Below, piece by piece: positions 25,901-38,859 of a stretch of DNA of 64,000 bases. How positions within the stretch are numbered: the first letter of the stretch is position 1; each line of letters starts with the position of its first letter. Made by a program: the position numbers and the translations under genes. Under the pieces are notes generated by a model. That model was given only the letters and a program-made list of their open reading frames with translations. It was not told the DNA's origin and searched no databases. The stretch is from Dryas octopetala. Its lineage: Eukaryota > Streptophyta > Magnoliopsida > Rosales > Rosaceae. The stretch lies in NCBI GenBank assembly GCA_963921425.1, contig OY992839.1:9217409-9281408 (forward strand), written 5' to 3'.

Positions 25901-28900
25901 CACATTTGCTTTCAACGTTTCAGTACCTGCCACAGTTTAATCAACAGAAAAATTCTAACTGCTGGCTAACAGAAGTTATAGTTAGGAAATTACTGGACCC
26001 CAAAAGCTTAAACTTCTAGGGAATGAGCTAATGATGTATAATATTATTACTTTATTAGGTTTACCCCCTTCCTCATGTGCAGCCTCATCCTGCTTATAGA
26101 GAGGCAAACAGGTGGGGGGAGAGAGAAACGTATTCGGTGCAGCCCTGACTTCTGCAAACCAATAAAGAAGTTGGAAATGGGATTGAACTCAAGACCTCTT
26201 GCAAATAAGGTTCTGATACCATGTTAAATAGTCACTGGACCCTAAAAGCTTAAGCTATATATATATTAGGGAATTGGCCGATAATGTATATCAAGCCTAC
26301 ACTAGTTGGTGCCTAATAAAAGATATATTTGTTAAGGATATATCATTGGGATTGCAGGATGACAAAAATAACATGTGTGGAGAGCAATATGGTTTTGTAG
26401 ATTTCACTTTTGATGATAGAAACAGTAATTCCAAGGTAGGTAATTAATTACCATATGTTTGAGAATGTGTCACTAATAAGAAAAACCATATGTTTAGGTA
26501 GAGGACCAATTTATTAACCTAAAACAGCAACTAAATTCTTCCACTGCAGCATCCAAATACAGAAATCTCCTTTTGCTGCCATTCTAGTCCAATATGCCTC
26601 TGTATACAAAAATTGGTTTTGTGGATCCTAGAAGGTGTGAATTGACTAAACTAAGGTCTACTTGCAGGATTTGTACAAATGTAGACCCATAGGTTGGGGC
26701 TACCTTAACCAAGTTGCAGACTAAAGCCATGGCATCACTTCACCGCCCTCTAAAAAATCCGATGCTTCAGTCTTAGCTTTTCATTCCAAACAGATATTCT
26801 CTTGACCAAAGTAAATGCTGTCACTTTCTTGATTGAGATACTCCTTAACCTTGTGAAATTATGGAAGTTAAGTATGGTTCATCTGAGTACTTGAAAGCTA
26901 ATAGGAACTCACATATTTATGGCTTGTGTGGATACCAGACATAGCACACAGTTATGGTGTTCTAAACAGGTATTCAACATACAATGGCACATATAACATA
27001 TTCAATGCAAAAATTAATAATGTTATGGTAATGACAGAGTTTGTTGGTTTACTACTATTCTCAGAAGATTAAACTTTTGGGAAAAATGGTAAACCAACAA
27101 ATTTTGTCATGGTAGTCATGGTATGAGAGTCATCAAGTGTAGGTTACCCCTAATGGGAAGGGTATACAACTCTCAGCACCCAAAAGAACCCTTATCCATG
27201 TGCATCACTACCCAAAAAAAGGGTTTAACGTGAGGGATAGTTTTGAGCACTTGTCCTAGTTATATGTACCTATTGGATTTCTTCACCTAATAGTTTAAGC
27301 TTTTGAAAATAGTGGTAAACCTACAACTTTATCATTTTTGTAAGAAATCCTAAGTTTGAATTCCTGTAATTACATCCTCCCAATATAAGTTGAATTTCAC
27401 ATGCTGGGCTCTAATGGTGGAGATAAACCTGGCCACATGTGAAGGAGAGTGTTAGAATATAAAACAATTATCGACCAACCAACTTTATTAGGCAACATGC
27501 AGAAACTCAAATTCCTAGTATTATCAGCAAATTTTCTTGTAACAATTTATTAGATGCTAGAAGCAGTGGACTAAAAGCTTCCAAAATCCTAACACTGTGA
27601 AAGGGAGAGAACTTTTCAATAAATTAGTGAATCAAAGAGTAAAAACAACCAAGCTAGCTTCCCATACCATCTGGTCTAACATTCCATCTTTCCTTAATGT
27701 ACCTGTACTTAGTAGTAAAATGGAAAAGTGAGAAGCTCTAAAACCGATCACTGGGCCAGTTAAAACTGTCCGGCCAGTTCAAGATTCTATCACATTATTG
27801 CAAGTTGGTTGCCCATGAGTCCATGCCTAGGATGATATCAGTTGGGGTATGGCTGCAACTGTTCATCATTAATAATAGAAGTAAAAAACAGATACAAGCC
27901 AGCCAGATCCAAACTATTTGTTCACCCAAGACAGGTTAAACTTGAAACCACTTTTCCTTTTACTTGAGAAGTAACCAAATATGGCAAACAAAAGTAATGA
28001 TTTCTAGATCAAAATGAGCTAAAATTTGAAGAACTAGTGGCAGGCTGTATGAACTAATGTTTGTGACCCTAATGCCCCATCCCTCAAGTAACAGCTAAAG
28101 ACAAAGCAGAGAGATCATATGTGGATACCCTTGTTATTTATAGCAGTACTATAATTTGTATTTCTCTGTATATGCTTTAGAACTGTTTGGCACATCAAAG
28201 GGACAAAAACCATGAACAGCATAAAATAATTGAGATCATATGATTTTGCAAATTACCTTATATTGAAATTGCCAATCATACTGGCCAAAAAAAAATTGCA
28301 AATCCTGAAAAACATGGGTTTTGTTCATTGATATTGATGATTTTGTGATTGAAATGACAAATTAACAGGTCAATCTTAACTTTGTGTCAATTGGGTACAT
28401 AATTAGCCAAGAGTTCAAGTTCAATTCAACCAATCATTGAACCTTTTTCTTTTCTTTTTTTCTTCTGACTACTGGGGGTCTAATTGAACTCTGATTATAC
28501 ATAGATATTTCAGTGTCTGATAGGAAAGAGATCTATAAAGTACAGATCCATTGTGCAGGGAGTGAATAAAAATCAATAGGTTTATGTGCCTATAAAGCCT
28601 ACCAATCAACCATCAGAGAGAAATAAAGGGTCCCAACTGCTGAAGAGAGTTGGTAACTTGACCTATCCTCAGAGAAAAAACACAATTGAATCATTGTACG
28701 GACACATCAGGCCAGCTAGAGTGCTTGGAACGTTGTTCAGGACGGTGTACATTAACAAAGATCACTCTGTACTCAGGAGCTCAGAGACCTCTTGCCACTG
28801 AAACTCTTTAAAACCAAGAAAATAAAAAGGAAAAATGGGTTGTGAACTTGTGATAATGTGATGCACACGTGAAGGTTTTGTACGGTCCATCTGATTGACT

Positions 28901-29753
28901 GTTGTTTAAAGCGTCATGGGCCCACCTAACAAACCTGCAAGTTAGAGAATAAAACAGAGGGGGTAATCTGAAGGAAATCTCAACCGATGAACAAGGTTCA
29001 CCTTGAGCATTTCTACTTTGTTTTTTCCCTCTATTGGTATGCTTATCTTTAAGGCAATAATTTACCACAATTACCATTTTATCCCGAAGGAGGCAACTTC
29101 CATAGGCCAAACAACTTCAATTCTGTAATTCTTTAGGTTTAGTAAACTTACAGATTAAGCAAGAGAAGATCTCCTAGGTTTCTGGGCTCAAGACTGTTTT
29201 TAGAAATTCTAATGCATACTAACACCCACATGCTCTCATTAACTTTGAGTTTCATGGTTGTGTCTATGTCATACAAAGACATCATTGTGGAAATTCTCTA
29301 CCCTAAAAGTAATCTATTACTATACGAAAGTTAACATATATTTGTATGACATAAAGTATTTGTATGATAGAATTTTTCATTAACTTTTTCTTTTAGTATA
29401 TTGAGATATTAAGATAAGACCGATTCTACCCCATTTTTTCCCACCTCAAAATGACCCTCATCACCTTAGCTAACCCCAAAGGGATTAACCCACGTGCTTA
29501 TAGCTTAATAAAGAAAGTTACCCACCCGAAAAAATTTGCATATATGAGAAAGAAAGAAAAGGACTTAAATAGATCAACTGAATTTATTTTTGATTTATCA
29601 AAAATTCTTGGAGATACTGATTCTCTCCTGCAATGCTGTTCTCCATCTTTGTTCTGCTTCATTTAATTATTTGTGGTTGCTAAGATGACAAATCATTAAA
29701 ATTCCACATCATTTTTGCAAGATCTCTTTTCCAACTGGCAGTACCCCACCACA
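22922..29753. other. Long intergenic region with degraded repeats
   Basis: No gene is supported. A block containing GTTTGGACTACTCCTCCTAT occurs twice (about 23505-23583 and 23742-23814), apparently pieces of the same retroelement-like repeat. At 24640-25020 and 27030-27480, AGTTCGAATT-like boxes and lines such as TGATACCATG (26217) suggest decayed SINE or LTR-derived sequence, but no ends or poly-A/target duplications could be fixed. Short reading frames (28586-28801, 29451-29666) show no family features. Confidence 0.4.
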
Positions 29754-29777
29754 CCCCCCCCCCCCCCCCCCCCCCCT
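29754..29777 (+). repeat. Poly(C) tract of 24 in the RADIALIS-like promoter
   Basis: An uninterrupted run of 24 cytosines lies only 11 bp upstream of the TATA box of the RADIALIS-like gene. Long homopolymeric C runs are rare in plant DNA. Its exact length may be affected by sequencing error. Confidence 0.8.
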
Positions 29778-29787
29778 ACTCTTGCTT

Positions 29788-29793
29788 ATAAAG
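29788..29793 (+). promoter_or_regulatory. TATA box of the RADIALIS-like gene
   Basis: TATAAA in the context CTTATAAAGAG, 212 bp upstream of the ATG. A CT-rich leader (29820-29960) follows, as is common in plant 5' UTRs. Confidence 0.6.
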
Positions 29794-30004
29794 AGCAGGA
29801 ATTGCCAGCACTTTGCACATCACCACCACCCCTTGACTTAGGTCTTCTCTATTGACTCTCTTCACCCTTCTCTCACTCTCCTTTGCCTACCAAGCTTTTT
29901 TCATCCTGGACCATCCTCTATAGTCTTTCTTAAAACCCCTTTTAACACTGCTTCTTGGCTTTCTTTGCCTAAACTTGCTCTAGAATTTGCTGTCTTAGCT
30001 AGAA

Positions 30005-31130
30005 ATGGCATCAAGCTCAATGTCCTCCAGAGGCTCTGGCTCATGGACTGCCAAGCAAAACAAGGCCTTTGAGAAGGCTCTGGCTGTCTATGACAAGGAA
30101 ACCCCCGACCGCTGGTACAATGTTGCCAAGGCGGTCGGAGGTAAGACCCCGGAGGAGGTTAAGAGGCACTATGAGCTTCTTGTGGAGGATGTCAAGCATA
30201 TTGAGTCAGGCCAAGTGTCCTTCCCGGATTACAGGACTGCAGGAGGGACTAGCAATAGCCACATGAGTGATGAGGAAAAGAGGTAGTGTACTATTTGTCA
30301 AAGTCCTCCACCTAATTAAACGAAATGACTATATTATTACTACTTTCTGACTCTTTGACAGAATGTGAAATCGGTGCTTAAAATACACAACCATTCGACA
30401 TCACCAACCTTTCTTTCCATCTTATTCCATTCTACAATTAACTACACCATTGACTTGGAAAACCGCCATCCTACCAAGTTGAAACTTGAAAAAGCTTCAA
30501 AAGAAAACAGCACACTTCTCAAACTGTAACCCAATTTCTCGAGAAATTCTTATATACAACGAGTGTATACTACTCTTCTTGACAATTCACCCCTCACATG
30601 GTGGTCACGTGACCAATTTTTGTAAAAGGGGTGTTGCATACACATGTAGTTTGTTAAGATTTTTCCAATTCTAGCTCTTAGTTTGACATATGTGGTCAAT
30701 ATTTTATAAGCTCTTTTCTTTGAAAACCAAACCTGCCAGGATATTGGGTCTCCAAGTGCCTTGATTGAGTAAGCCTACTTGACTCTACTAACACCAATTT
30801 TGAATAGCTAGCTTCAACCACAGGTAGAAATTAAACTATCTGCATGAAGTCATTAAATCCCAAATCTTCAATGTTTTGAACCCTCCAGCATAACCCATTT
30901 AGCAATTTGCAAATGCCTTTGGTAGTCATGGCTTTTTTACTAAATCATGTATATAGTCAATGTGATACACTAAAGCTGAAATCCAATAATCAAAGCTTTT
31001 TCACTCTACCCATTTATTTCTTTTTTTATTTAACAAGTATCCCACTATAGTTGATTTGAGCTAAAGCTAAAGCTAATTCCTCTGAATGTTTGCTCTGCTT
31101 TGCAGGATGAGAAACCTCAAGCTCCACTGA
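30005..31130 (+). CDS. RL: RADIALIS-like SANT/MYB protein, two exons
   Basis: Exons 30005-30282 and 31106-31130 join AG|G across an 823-nt GT-AG intron to give 100 residues. A single SANT/MYB repeat spans about residues 13-64: W14 in [19 protein letters not shown], then [24 protein letters not shown], followed by [15 protein letters not shown]. This matches the RAD/RSM/RL family, small nuclear proteins with one MYB-like repeat that compete with DRIF-type MYB partners. The tiny second exon supplies MRNLKLH and the stop, the usual (M)R-LKL- ending of RL proteins, which confirms the splice. Without splicing the first exon would stop at TAG 30284-30286. An AATAAA lies at 31161-31166. The precise RL number cannot be assigned. 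Confidence 0.93.
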
Positions 31131-31554
31131 AGCACAAGACCATGTACCCACTAGTTAATAAATAAAGATTCATCATTAGCCCTGCTGATATGTACCCACT
31201 AGTAGTTGAAGAAATCACAAACAGTGATTCTTATCTTATTCCAATGTATGTACTCTGTAGTATTTGTTTCTTGTTGCTATAACCTTAAATGTTTGTAATT
31301 TGCAATTTTATGTGTATGTACTTCGTAATTTTATGTGTATGTACTTTGTAATTTTATGTGTAAGATTCAGCTAATGGAATCTTATTTTATGTGTCACATA
31401 CTTGTACTAAAGCTACAGAAATTACATTAACGCATTAGAAAATTTAGAAGAAAGAAAAAAAAAAAAAAAAGCAAGAATCTGTGAGACTCTGACCTTAGAG
31501 TTGAGACTTGGGAGTCAATTAGAATTCATTGTCTAATGGCCCTTGAGGCTGAGC

Positions 31555-31635
<81 letters not shown>

Positions 31636-32768
31636 ATGAGCAGTGAGCACACTCATAACAAGTTGAAGAACAGGCGGGAAATTTGGCTTTGAAAAACGAC
31701 TTGTTATGAATGTTTCCCGCGATGGGGTTTTGCCACATGGCCAAGACCTAAGAGAGAATTGCTACCCTCTCCCTCTCAGCAGTACTGCCAAGTACGGCTG
31801 AGTCCAAAACCCTACAACCCAATTGGTCTTACTTATTATTTTGTTATATACATTTTTTTTATTAAGAGGAGAGAAAATCGAACTTGGGTTCACAACAGCA
31901 AATTCAACTATCTTTCTAACCGCGCTATTCATCAACTACTGCAATTAATCTTTTTTATTAGTTAACAAAATATGAGTATAAATATATTTTCTATTAGAAT
32001 TAAGAGAATAAATATTAAATGAAAATTTTTGTGGATAAAAAAATTATTGTATTTCCTCTCACAATATTCGTATGAGCTTTTACATGAGTTACACCAAATG
32101 AGATATTCCATATGACTTGGTAACTAAAATTTGGGAGGAGTACTTTTGGTGCCGCTACTATTATTATGCACATCAATAATACTACAAATACCAAATATTT
32201 CCTCAAAGTTTAAGAAAAAAAAAAAAAAACCAACCGTATGGTCCGTATCTAGTGATATGACATTATCTTGATAGAAGTAATTTAAGTAAATGAGTTTAAA
32301 GTGGGCATATGTCCAAATGAAACACCTCAAATGTCATTTATTTCTAAGTTTCTAACAAAGGGAAACACTACCACATCAATTAAAATTAAAAATTAAGGAT
32401 TTGTTTGAGTGCATACAGCATTTACACATTGTTGAAACAATAATGCAACTAGTATTGTTTACCAAATATTTTCACAAAATTTTGTTCACTAAATGATGTG
32501 CAAATCTCTACCCTCCCCTAGATAAAAAAAAAAATGATGGTGCAAATGTTTCATTTATTTAAATATATATGTAGCACTATGGACTTTATTTATTTCTAAA
32601 AATTTAAATACTAACACATCATTTAGTGAACCAACATAGCATTATGATATTATTACTAGGGTCATTGATACTTTTCCCATGGTTTAGTCACCAAATGATG
32701 TAGCATGTAATATGCATGGCAGTATCCTACTTACTTTGAGTCTCAATTGTTTTTAACATCTAAGATAT
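31131..32768. other. 3' flank and intergenic DNA
   Basis: It contains the RL 3' UTR (AATAAA at 31161) and about three copies of a 22-bp unit with ATTTTATGTGTATGTACTT at 31305-31365. No further gene is seen. The minus-strand frame at 31526-31744 is a microsatellite artefact. Confidence 0.5.
31556..31632. repeat. (GA)n microsatellite, about 38 units
   Basis: An uninterrupted GA run of about 77 bp, 0.4 kb downstream of the RADIALIS-like gene. GA repeats bind BPC/GAGA-type factors in plants, but no regulatory claim is made here. Confidence 0.95.
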
Positions 32769-33029
32769 TGTCATACAAAGAGACCAAAAAACTTACATAT
32801 CACGAGAGTATTCACTTGATATGTATGTCTCTTCCTCATTACGTGGAAAGAGAGATAGACAAAAAGGGTGTGTACACCCGTTACATAAAAGTTACAGAAA
32901 GATACGTGTTTTAATAACAAAAATTTGGGATAAGTATTGTTGCATAGTGGTACCTCTAGTTTTATTGTAATGAAACAATCATACTAGAATCACCTTTCCC
33001 AAATTTTAGTCAAAAAACGATGTGGCAGG

Positions 33030-33433
33030 TAGAGATGGCAACGGGGCGAGTTTGCCAATACCATACCCGCCCCGCCGGGTAATCGACTCCCCATCGGAGG
33101 TCTTCGGGGCCCTTATTATTATTTTTTAAATAATTTTTTTATTAATAACATACTAAATTAATATAAATATATAATTTAATAGATAAAATATATTAAGATT
33201 CATCATATTATATTACAATAATACTAAATTATAAAGAGAACACTATTAAATTTTAAAGACATGCAAAAAAAAATTAAGATAATAAATTAAAATATAATTA
33301 TATAATATAATATAATATTTTTATTAAACGGGTATACGGGGTGGGGCAGGGACGGGGATGGTATTACCATACCTGCTTAATCGGGGCGGGTCCCCACGGG
33401 GATTTTCGGGCGCGGGGAATTTTGCCATCCCTA
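33030..33433. mobile_element. hAT-type MITE inside tandem unit 1
   Basis: A 404-bp element starting TAGAGATGGCAACGGGG and ending TTTTGCCATCCCTA, flanked by a perfect 8-bp duplication GTGGCAGG (33022-33029, 33434-33441). Sibling tandem units show the uninterrupted sequence (GATGTGGCAGGTCACAT-type), confirming the insertion. The interior is extremely AT-rich with GC-rich ends. Confidence 0.9.
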
Positions 33434-33771
33434 GTGGCAGGTCACATGCATGGCAGTATCTTACTTATCAAAAATAAATGAACTCTAAAGTAAGCCTATA
33501 TAAGACCAAATAAAATTACTTGTATAATCTCAATTAACCATTCCTTGTACTATTTCTCTAATAGAGGTGAGGCCTACATAATACAAGACATGGTCAGTTG
33601 AGATAGTACAAATAATTATATCCAAACATGACCATATCTTCAAAAAATTTAGATTTACTTTTATGAGTATTGCTATCGGGACCATCTCAATGAACTATGT
33701 TGTGTATATTATCTCACTTATGTAGTACCTACTAATCTATTAGAGAAATAGTAAACCACATGGCCAATTAA

Positions 33772-34176
33772 GGTCCCGTTTGAGATTGTTGTGGAGAGGA
33801 CCCAAAAGCTGTTGTACGTGGTTGATAATTCTCAATCACCCACAACAGTTTTGGTGTTTAGTAAAAAAATGAAAAAGTGCTTTGCCCCACAATTCTCAAC
33901 TCCTCACAGCAAAAATAGAAAGCAAGTTTGTAGGTGCTTTTGAAAGCTGCAGTTAATCACAGCAACAATGAAAAATTTATTTTACCCATAATACCCTCAT
34001 TTTAGTAATTATAAATAGCCACAACAGTTTTGCATTACAATTTACCAAACACTTTCGTACTGCTTTTTGTACTCACAACACTTTTGAAAATATAGTTTAC
34101 CAAACACTCAACTGCTTTACTTCACAGCTGCTTTACTTCACAACTGTTTTATCTCACAGCAATCTCAAACTAAGCC
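33772..34176. mobile_element. PIF/Harbinger-type MITE, copy A
   Basis: A 405-bp element starting GGTCCCGTTTGAGATTG and ending CAATCTCAAACTAAGCC, flanked by TAA on both sides. The neighbouring tandem units carry the uninterrupted junction (TAAGATGGATCCAATAG-type). Sequence such as CACAACAGTTTTGGTGTTT and TTTTGAAAGCTGCAGT is shared with the elements at 44902 (inverted) and 59114, defining one family in three copies. Confidence 0.88.
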
Positions 34177-37100
34177 TAAATGGTTCCAATAGTGTTATTC
34201 TACTCATATATGTGGCTAGCATTACTCTTTATTGTTATAATTACCTCTAACATTTTTTAACAAGCAATATATTGTCATGCAAAGAGAAGAAAAAAAAACT
34301 TATATATCACATGTGTAAACATCTTATGTATTTATCTCTCTCATTACATGACCTATCACGTAAGAAGAGAGATAGACAGACATATATAAAAGGTGTATCT
34401 ACCCATTATATGGAAGTTTTTCTTGTGAAGAGATACGTGTCTTAATAACTAAAATTTGGCATAAGTGTTGTTGCATGTTGGTACCTCTAGTATTATTGTA
34501 ATTAAATTTTAGTCAGAAAACGATGTGACAGGTCACATTGCATAATCCTAATTACTTGCCAAAAATAAATGAAGTGTAAAGTAATTAAGCCTAGCTAGAT
34601 AAGACCAAATAAAACACTACTAATTGACTTGTATCATCTCAACTAACTATGCTTTGTACCATTTCTCTTATAAAAGTAAGACCCACCTATGTGGGTCCAC
34701 TTGTGTGGGTCGCACCTGTACTAGATATGGTACAAGACATGTTCAGACGATATGGTACGAATAACAATAACACACACATCTTCAAATTTTTTAGATTTAC
34801 TCTTATGAGTAGCTATTGGGAATATCTCAACTGATCATGTTGTGTATCATCTCTCTAATAGAGGTGAGACTTACTTACGTGGGACCTACATTAGTGGGTT
34901 TCACCTTTATTAGAAAAACGGTAAACCACATGGTCAATTTGGTCAATTTCAATTACGATTGATGATGGTTCCAATAGTTTTATTCTACTCTTATATATGT
35001 AGCTAGCATTACACTTTATTGAAATATATTGCCTCTTACCTCTTTTAACTAGTAAGACATTGTCATGCAAAGAGAGAAAAAAAAACTTACATGCTACGAG
35101 TGTATACACCTTATATGTCAATCTTTCTCATCATGCTACATATCACTTGATGAGAAGGATAAACAAAAAAGGTATATACACCATTACATGGAAGTTTTTC
35201 TCGTAATTAATTAAACACATGTTTTAACAGCGAAAATTTGGAATAAGTACATGTTAATTGGTAATTCTAGTTTTATTGTAATGAAACAATAATACTAGAA
35301 TCACCGAAAAACTTTTTCAAATTTTAGTCAAAAATAATGTGGCAGATCACACAACAACATCTTACTTGCCAAAAATAAATGGAGTCTAAAGTAAACCTAG
35401 ATAAAACAATATAAAGCATTACCAAATAAAACTATTTATATCATCTCAACTAATCATGCCTTGTACCATCTCTCTAATAAAGGTGTAGACCTACCTATGT
35501 AGAATCCACTTGTGTGGGTCCCAACTGTTCTGGAGATGGTACAAGACATGATCAATTAAAATGGTACATATAACAGTACACAAACACGACCACATCTTAT
35601 AAATTTTGAGATTTACTCTTTTGAGTTTTGAGTATTATTATTGAGACCATCTCAATTGATTATATTGTGTATCATCTCTCTAATAAAGTTGTGACTTACT
35701 TATGTGAGATTGACATAAGTGGGTCCAACTTTTATTAGTGAGATGATAAACCACATGGTCACTTGAGATCAAGCCAATAGTTTGATTCTACTCTTATATA
35801 TGTAGCTAGCGTTACTCTATTGAAATATAATTACATCTTACCTCTTTCACCAAGTAAGATATTGTCATGCAAAGAGATGAAACAATTTACATATCACGGG
35901 TGTATACATCTCATATATCTATTTCCTTCATCACGTGACCTATCATGTGAGGAGAGAGATTGACGCAATAAGTATATACATACGTTACATGTAAGTTTTT
36001 CTCACAAAAAGGCACATGTTTCAATAACTAAAATTTGGGATAAGTATTGTTGCTTTTTGGTACCTCTAGTTTTGTTGTAATGAAATAATAATACTAAATC
36101 ACCAAAACTCTTTTCCAAATTTTAGTCACAAAGCGATGTTGCAGGTCACATGGCAACATCGATCTTACTTGCCAAAATTAAATGAAGCCTAAATAAGACC
36201 AAATAAAACACTACTGAACAAAACTATTTTTATCATCTCAACTGACCATGCCTTATACCATATATTCAATAGAGGTGAGACCCATCTATGTGGATCCAAC
36301 TTGTACTAGAGATGGTACAAGACATTGTCAATTAAAATGGTACAAATATCAGTATCAAACACATCTTAAAAATCTTGAGATTTACTCTTATGAATATTAC
36401 TATTGGGAGCATCTCAATTGATTATATTGTGTGTCATTTCTCTAATAAGGGCGAGACTCATATAAGTGGGTCCTACTTTTATTAGTGAGATGATAAACCA
36501 CATGGTCAGTTAAGATGGATCCAATAGTTTGATTCTACTCTTATATATGTAGTTAGCATTACTCTTTTGAAATATAATTACCTCTTGCCTCTTTTACCAA
36601 GTAAGATTTTGTCATGCAAAGAGATGTAAAAAATTTACATGTTGCCATCACGTAAGGAGAGAGATAGATGCAAGAGGTATATATAATATTATATGAAAGT
36701 TTTTATCACAAAAAGACACATGTTTTAATAACTAAAATTTGGGATAAGTATTGTTGCATTTTGGTACCTCTAGTTTTATTGTAATGCAACAATAATATTA
36801 GATCACTAAAACCCTTTTCCAAAATTTTAGTCACAAAACGATATGGCAGGTCGCATGGCAACATCTTACTTGCCAAAATTAAATGAAGTCTAAAGTAAGC
36901 CTAAACAAGACTAAATAAAACACTTCCAAACAAAATTATTTTTGTCATCTCGACTTACCATGACTTGTACCATCTCCTTAATAAAGGTGAGACTCACCTA
37001 TATGAGGTCCGCATGTGTGGGTCTCACCTGTATTAGAGATGGTAAGACATGATTAGTTGAGATGATATAAATTAATAACAGTACCCAAACACGACCACAT

Positions 37101-37330
37101 CTTCAAAATTTTGAGATTTATTCTTACGTATATTGCTATTGGAACCATCTCAACGGATCAAGTTGTATATTATCTCTTGAATAGAGACGAGATCCACATA
37201 GATGGATTCCGCATTTATTAAAGAAAGATGGAATTACCAAAATGGTCCACTTAATTGTACACTTTGAACAATAAGTGGCTCTTTATATATGTTTGCTAGC
37301 ATTCCTCCTTTTTGAAATGTAATTACCTCA

Positions 37331-38468
37331 TAGGCTCATACCTCTTTTGTTTAACTATTCAAAACTTAGTTCCTTTCCGATCCACACTCCCAAACCTCAA
37401 CAATCAAAAACATCTAGATCTTCACTACTTTTAGAAAGACTCTACGTTGGTAGCTGGGTCTAGAATGGACCCAATATAAATTCCCGTATATTGTGCGACA
37501 AATACATCCAGAAATAATGGGAGACATGGTTTGTTTGTATTTTGCAAGCAAATCAAATTTCTTTGAAATTTAGACTATTAAATGACATTTAGGGAGGGTT
37601 TGTTGAACAACCTCTCGCGGTATACGAGAGAAGCATGTGCCTCGGCCTTGGGCGCTTGCGTCCAACTCAGTGGGTTGGTAAGAGAAGCACAAGCCAATCG
37701 TGTGTAGACACGTGGAGTGTAAGTCAACATAGATTCCATGGACCACGGCTTATGGTCCCATCGGGGAGTCCATGGGCATTTTTACAAACTTTTTATTTTT
37801 TCTTGTTTTTCCTATATTTACATTCGTTGTAGATGGAATTGTAACTGTTGTAGATTTTGTAGGTTAGAATTAATTAATGTAAATATTTGATGACATCTTC
37901 AATATTGATATGATTTTTCTTACCAACATGAACCAATTAATGTTAGAAAAGATAATAATTTATTATTTTTATCATTTATAGTATGATTTTTGTCATATCT
38001 AATTTGATATATCTTTAACATTTACCTCTAAGGCCCAATTCTAAATTCTAAATTCTACTACACATCCTTTCTCTTTTAGGCTCAATACTCCAACTCGCCT
38101 TAATTTTTTCGTCGTGCTCCCGCCACTAAGTTTGGACGTGGACAAGATACATGTTTCTCTTTTAACGTAATAAATTACATTAATGGACTTAATGTATGAT
38201 GATTTTTCTGTAATGGAGCTTACATCATAATAAATGAAATGGTGTTTCTTGATTCAAGCAAAAAAATAATAATTGAACCTTAAAATATTTGGACGTGGAT
38301 GTGTATACTTGATACACAAATTGTCTTTTTTAATTTATTCATAACAATAAGTATTGCTAACATTTATTTTCTTGTCAACCAATGATTAGTGACCTAACCT
38401 CTGTTCTATAAAATGCCTCTGAGCTCTGTTTTGATTCACTACTCTTTTTTCCAATGTCTTAACAGTCT
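37331..38468. other. Non-coding spacer
   Basis: No gene or complete element recognised. A 65-codon open stretch at 37635-37832 lacks any family signature. Confidence 0.4.
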
Positions 38469-38477
38469 CGAATCATT

Positions 38478-38859
38478 TGAAATGTTGATCTTCTCGTGCC
38501 AATACAAATTTCCCTAGACATAGTAAGCTCTTCAGCTTTTTCATCCGAGGCACCAGAACGAACTTGCCCCGAAAAAGCTTTTGACCAAATGATCGAACAG
38601 TCTCAATGTTTTGCCTTGAGAGGTTTCTTATTTGCCCTTTGCCTTCCAGCCTTTACATTACCACCCTATGCAGTTTGTGCTCAATCCCATCAAAATCTAA
38701 TGGCTGTTTATCATGGAGAAAACCGGATTCAAATCGCTGAAATCTGCCACAAGGTAAAATATCGTCTCTCAAGTTCCCGACTGATTCTACCATGGAGTAG
38801 CAATCTAGTGGTAGCTCTGCCTCTGCACAAGTTTTTGCCTAATGAAATGTCCCCTGATG
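38478..38859 (+). pseudogene. Unrecognised open reading frame disrupted by a hAT insertion
   Basis: A frame runs without a stop from about 38478 to the hAT junction and contains APERTCPEKAFDQM and GENRIQIAEICHKV, with balanced composition unlike the surrounding noise. Removing the 840-bp hAT and one duplication copy lets the frame continue 21 more codons on the far side (starting ERGNTISINRFGQL) to a TAG at about 39765. No ATG opens the frame, so it might be an internal or last exon. I recognise no family. It could be chance, but continuity across the empty site favours former coding sequence. Confidence 0.35.

Larger units (their letters stand above)
32769..37330 (+). repeat. Array of about five diverged 0.7-0.8-kb tandem repeats
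   Basis: Landmark TTGTCATGCAAAGAGA recurs at about 32770, 34273, 35056, 35863 and 36610. A second landmark, ATAAGTATTGTTGC...GGTACCTCTAG, recurs at about 32934, 34462, 35242 (diverged), 36041 and 36743. After subtracting two insertions from the first unit, spacings are about 700-800 bp. Units also share CATCTCTCTAATA..GGTGAGAC and CACATGGTCA. Copies differ by many substitutions and indels, so the array is old. No coding frame is conserved between copies, and no similarity to centromeric or rDNA repeats is evident. Confidence 0.85.

Noticed and set aside
26190-26280. TGATACCATG resembling the complement of a copia primer-binding site
   Set aside because: No LTRs, gag or pol sequence nearby; the word is common in decayed plant repeats.
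26840-26945. 5S rRNA-like words (GAAGTTAAGTATGGTT ... GAGTACT)
   Set aside because: Only the box near GAAGTTAAG matches; the remainder of the 5S sequence is absent, so probably chance or a very old remnant.
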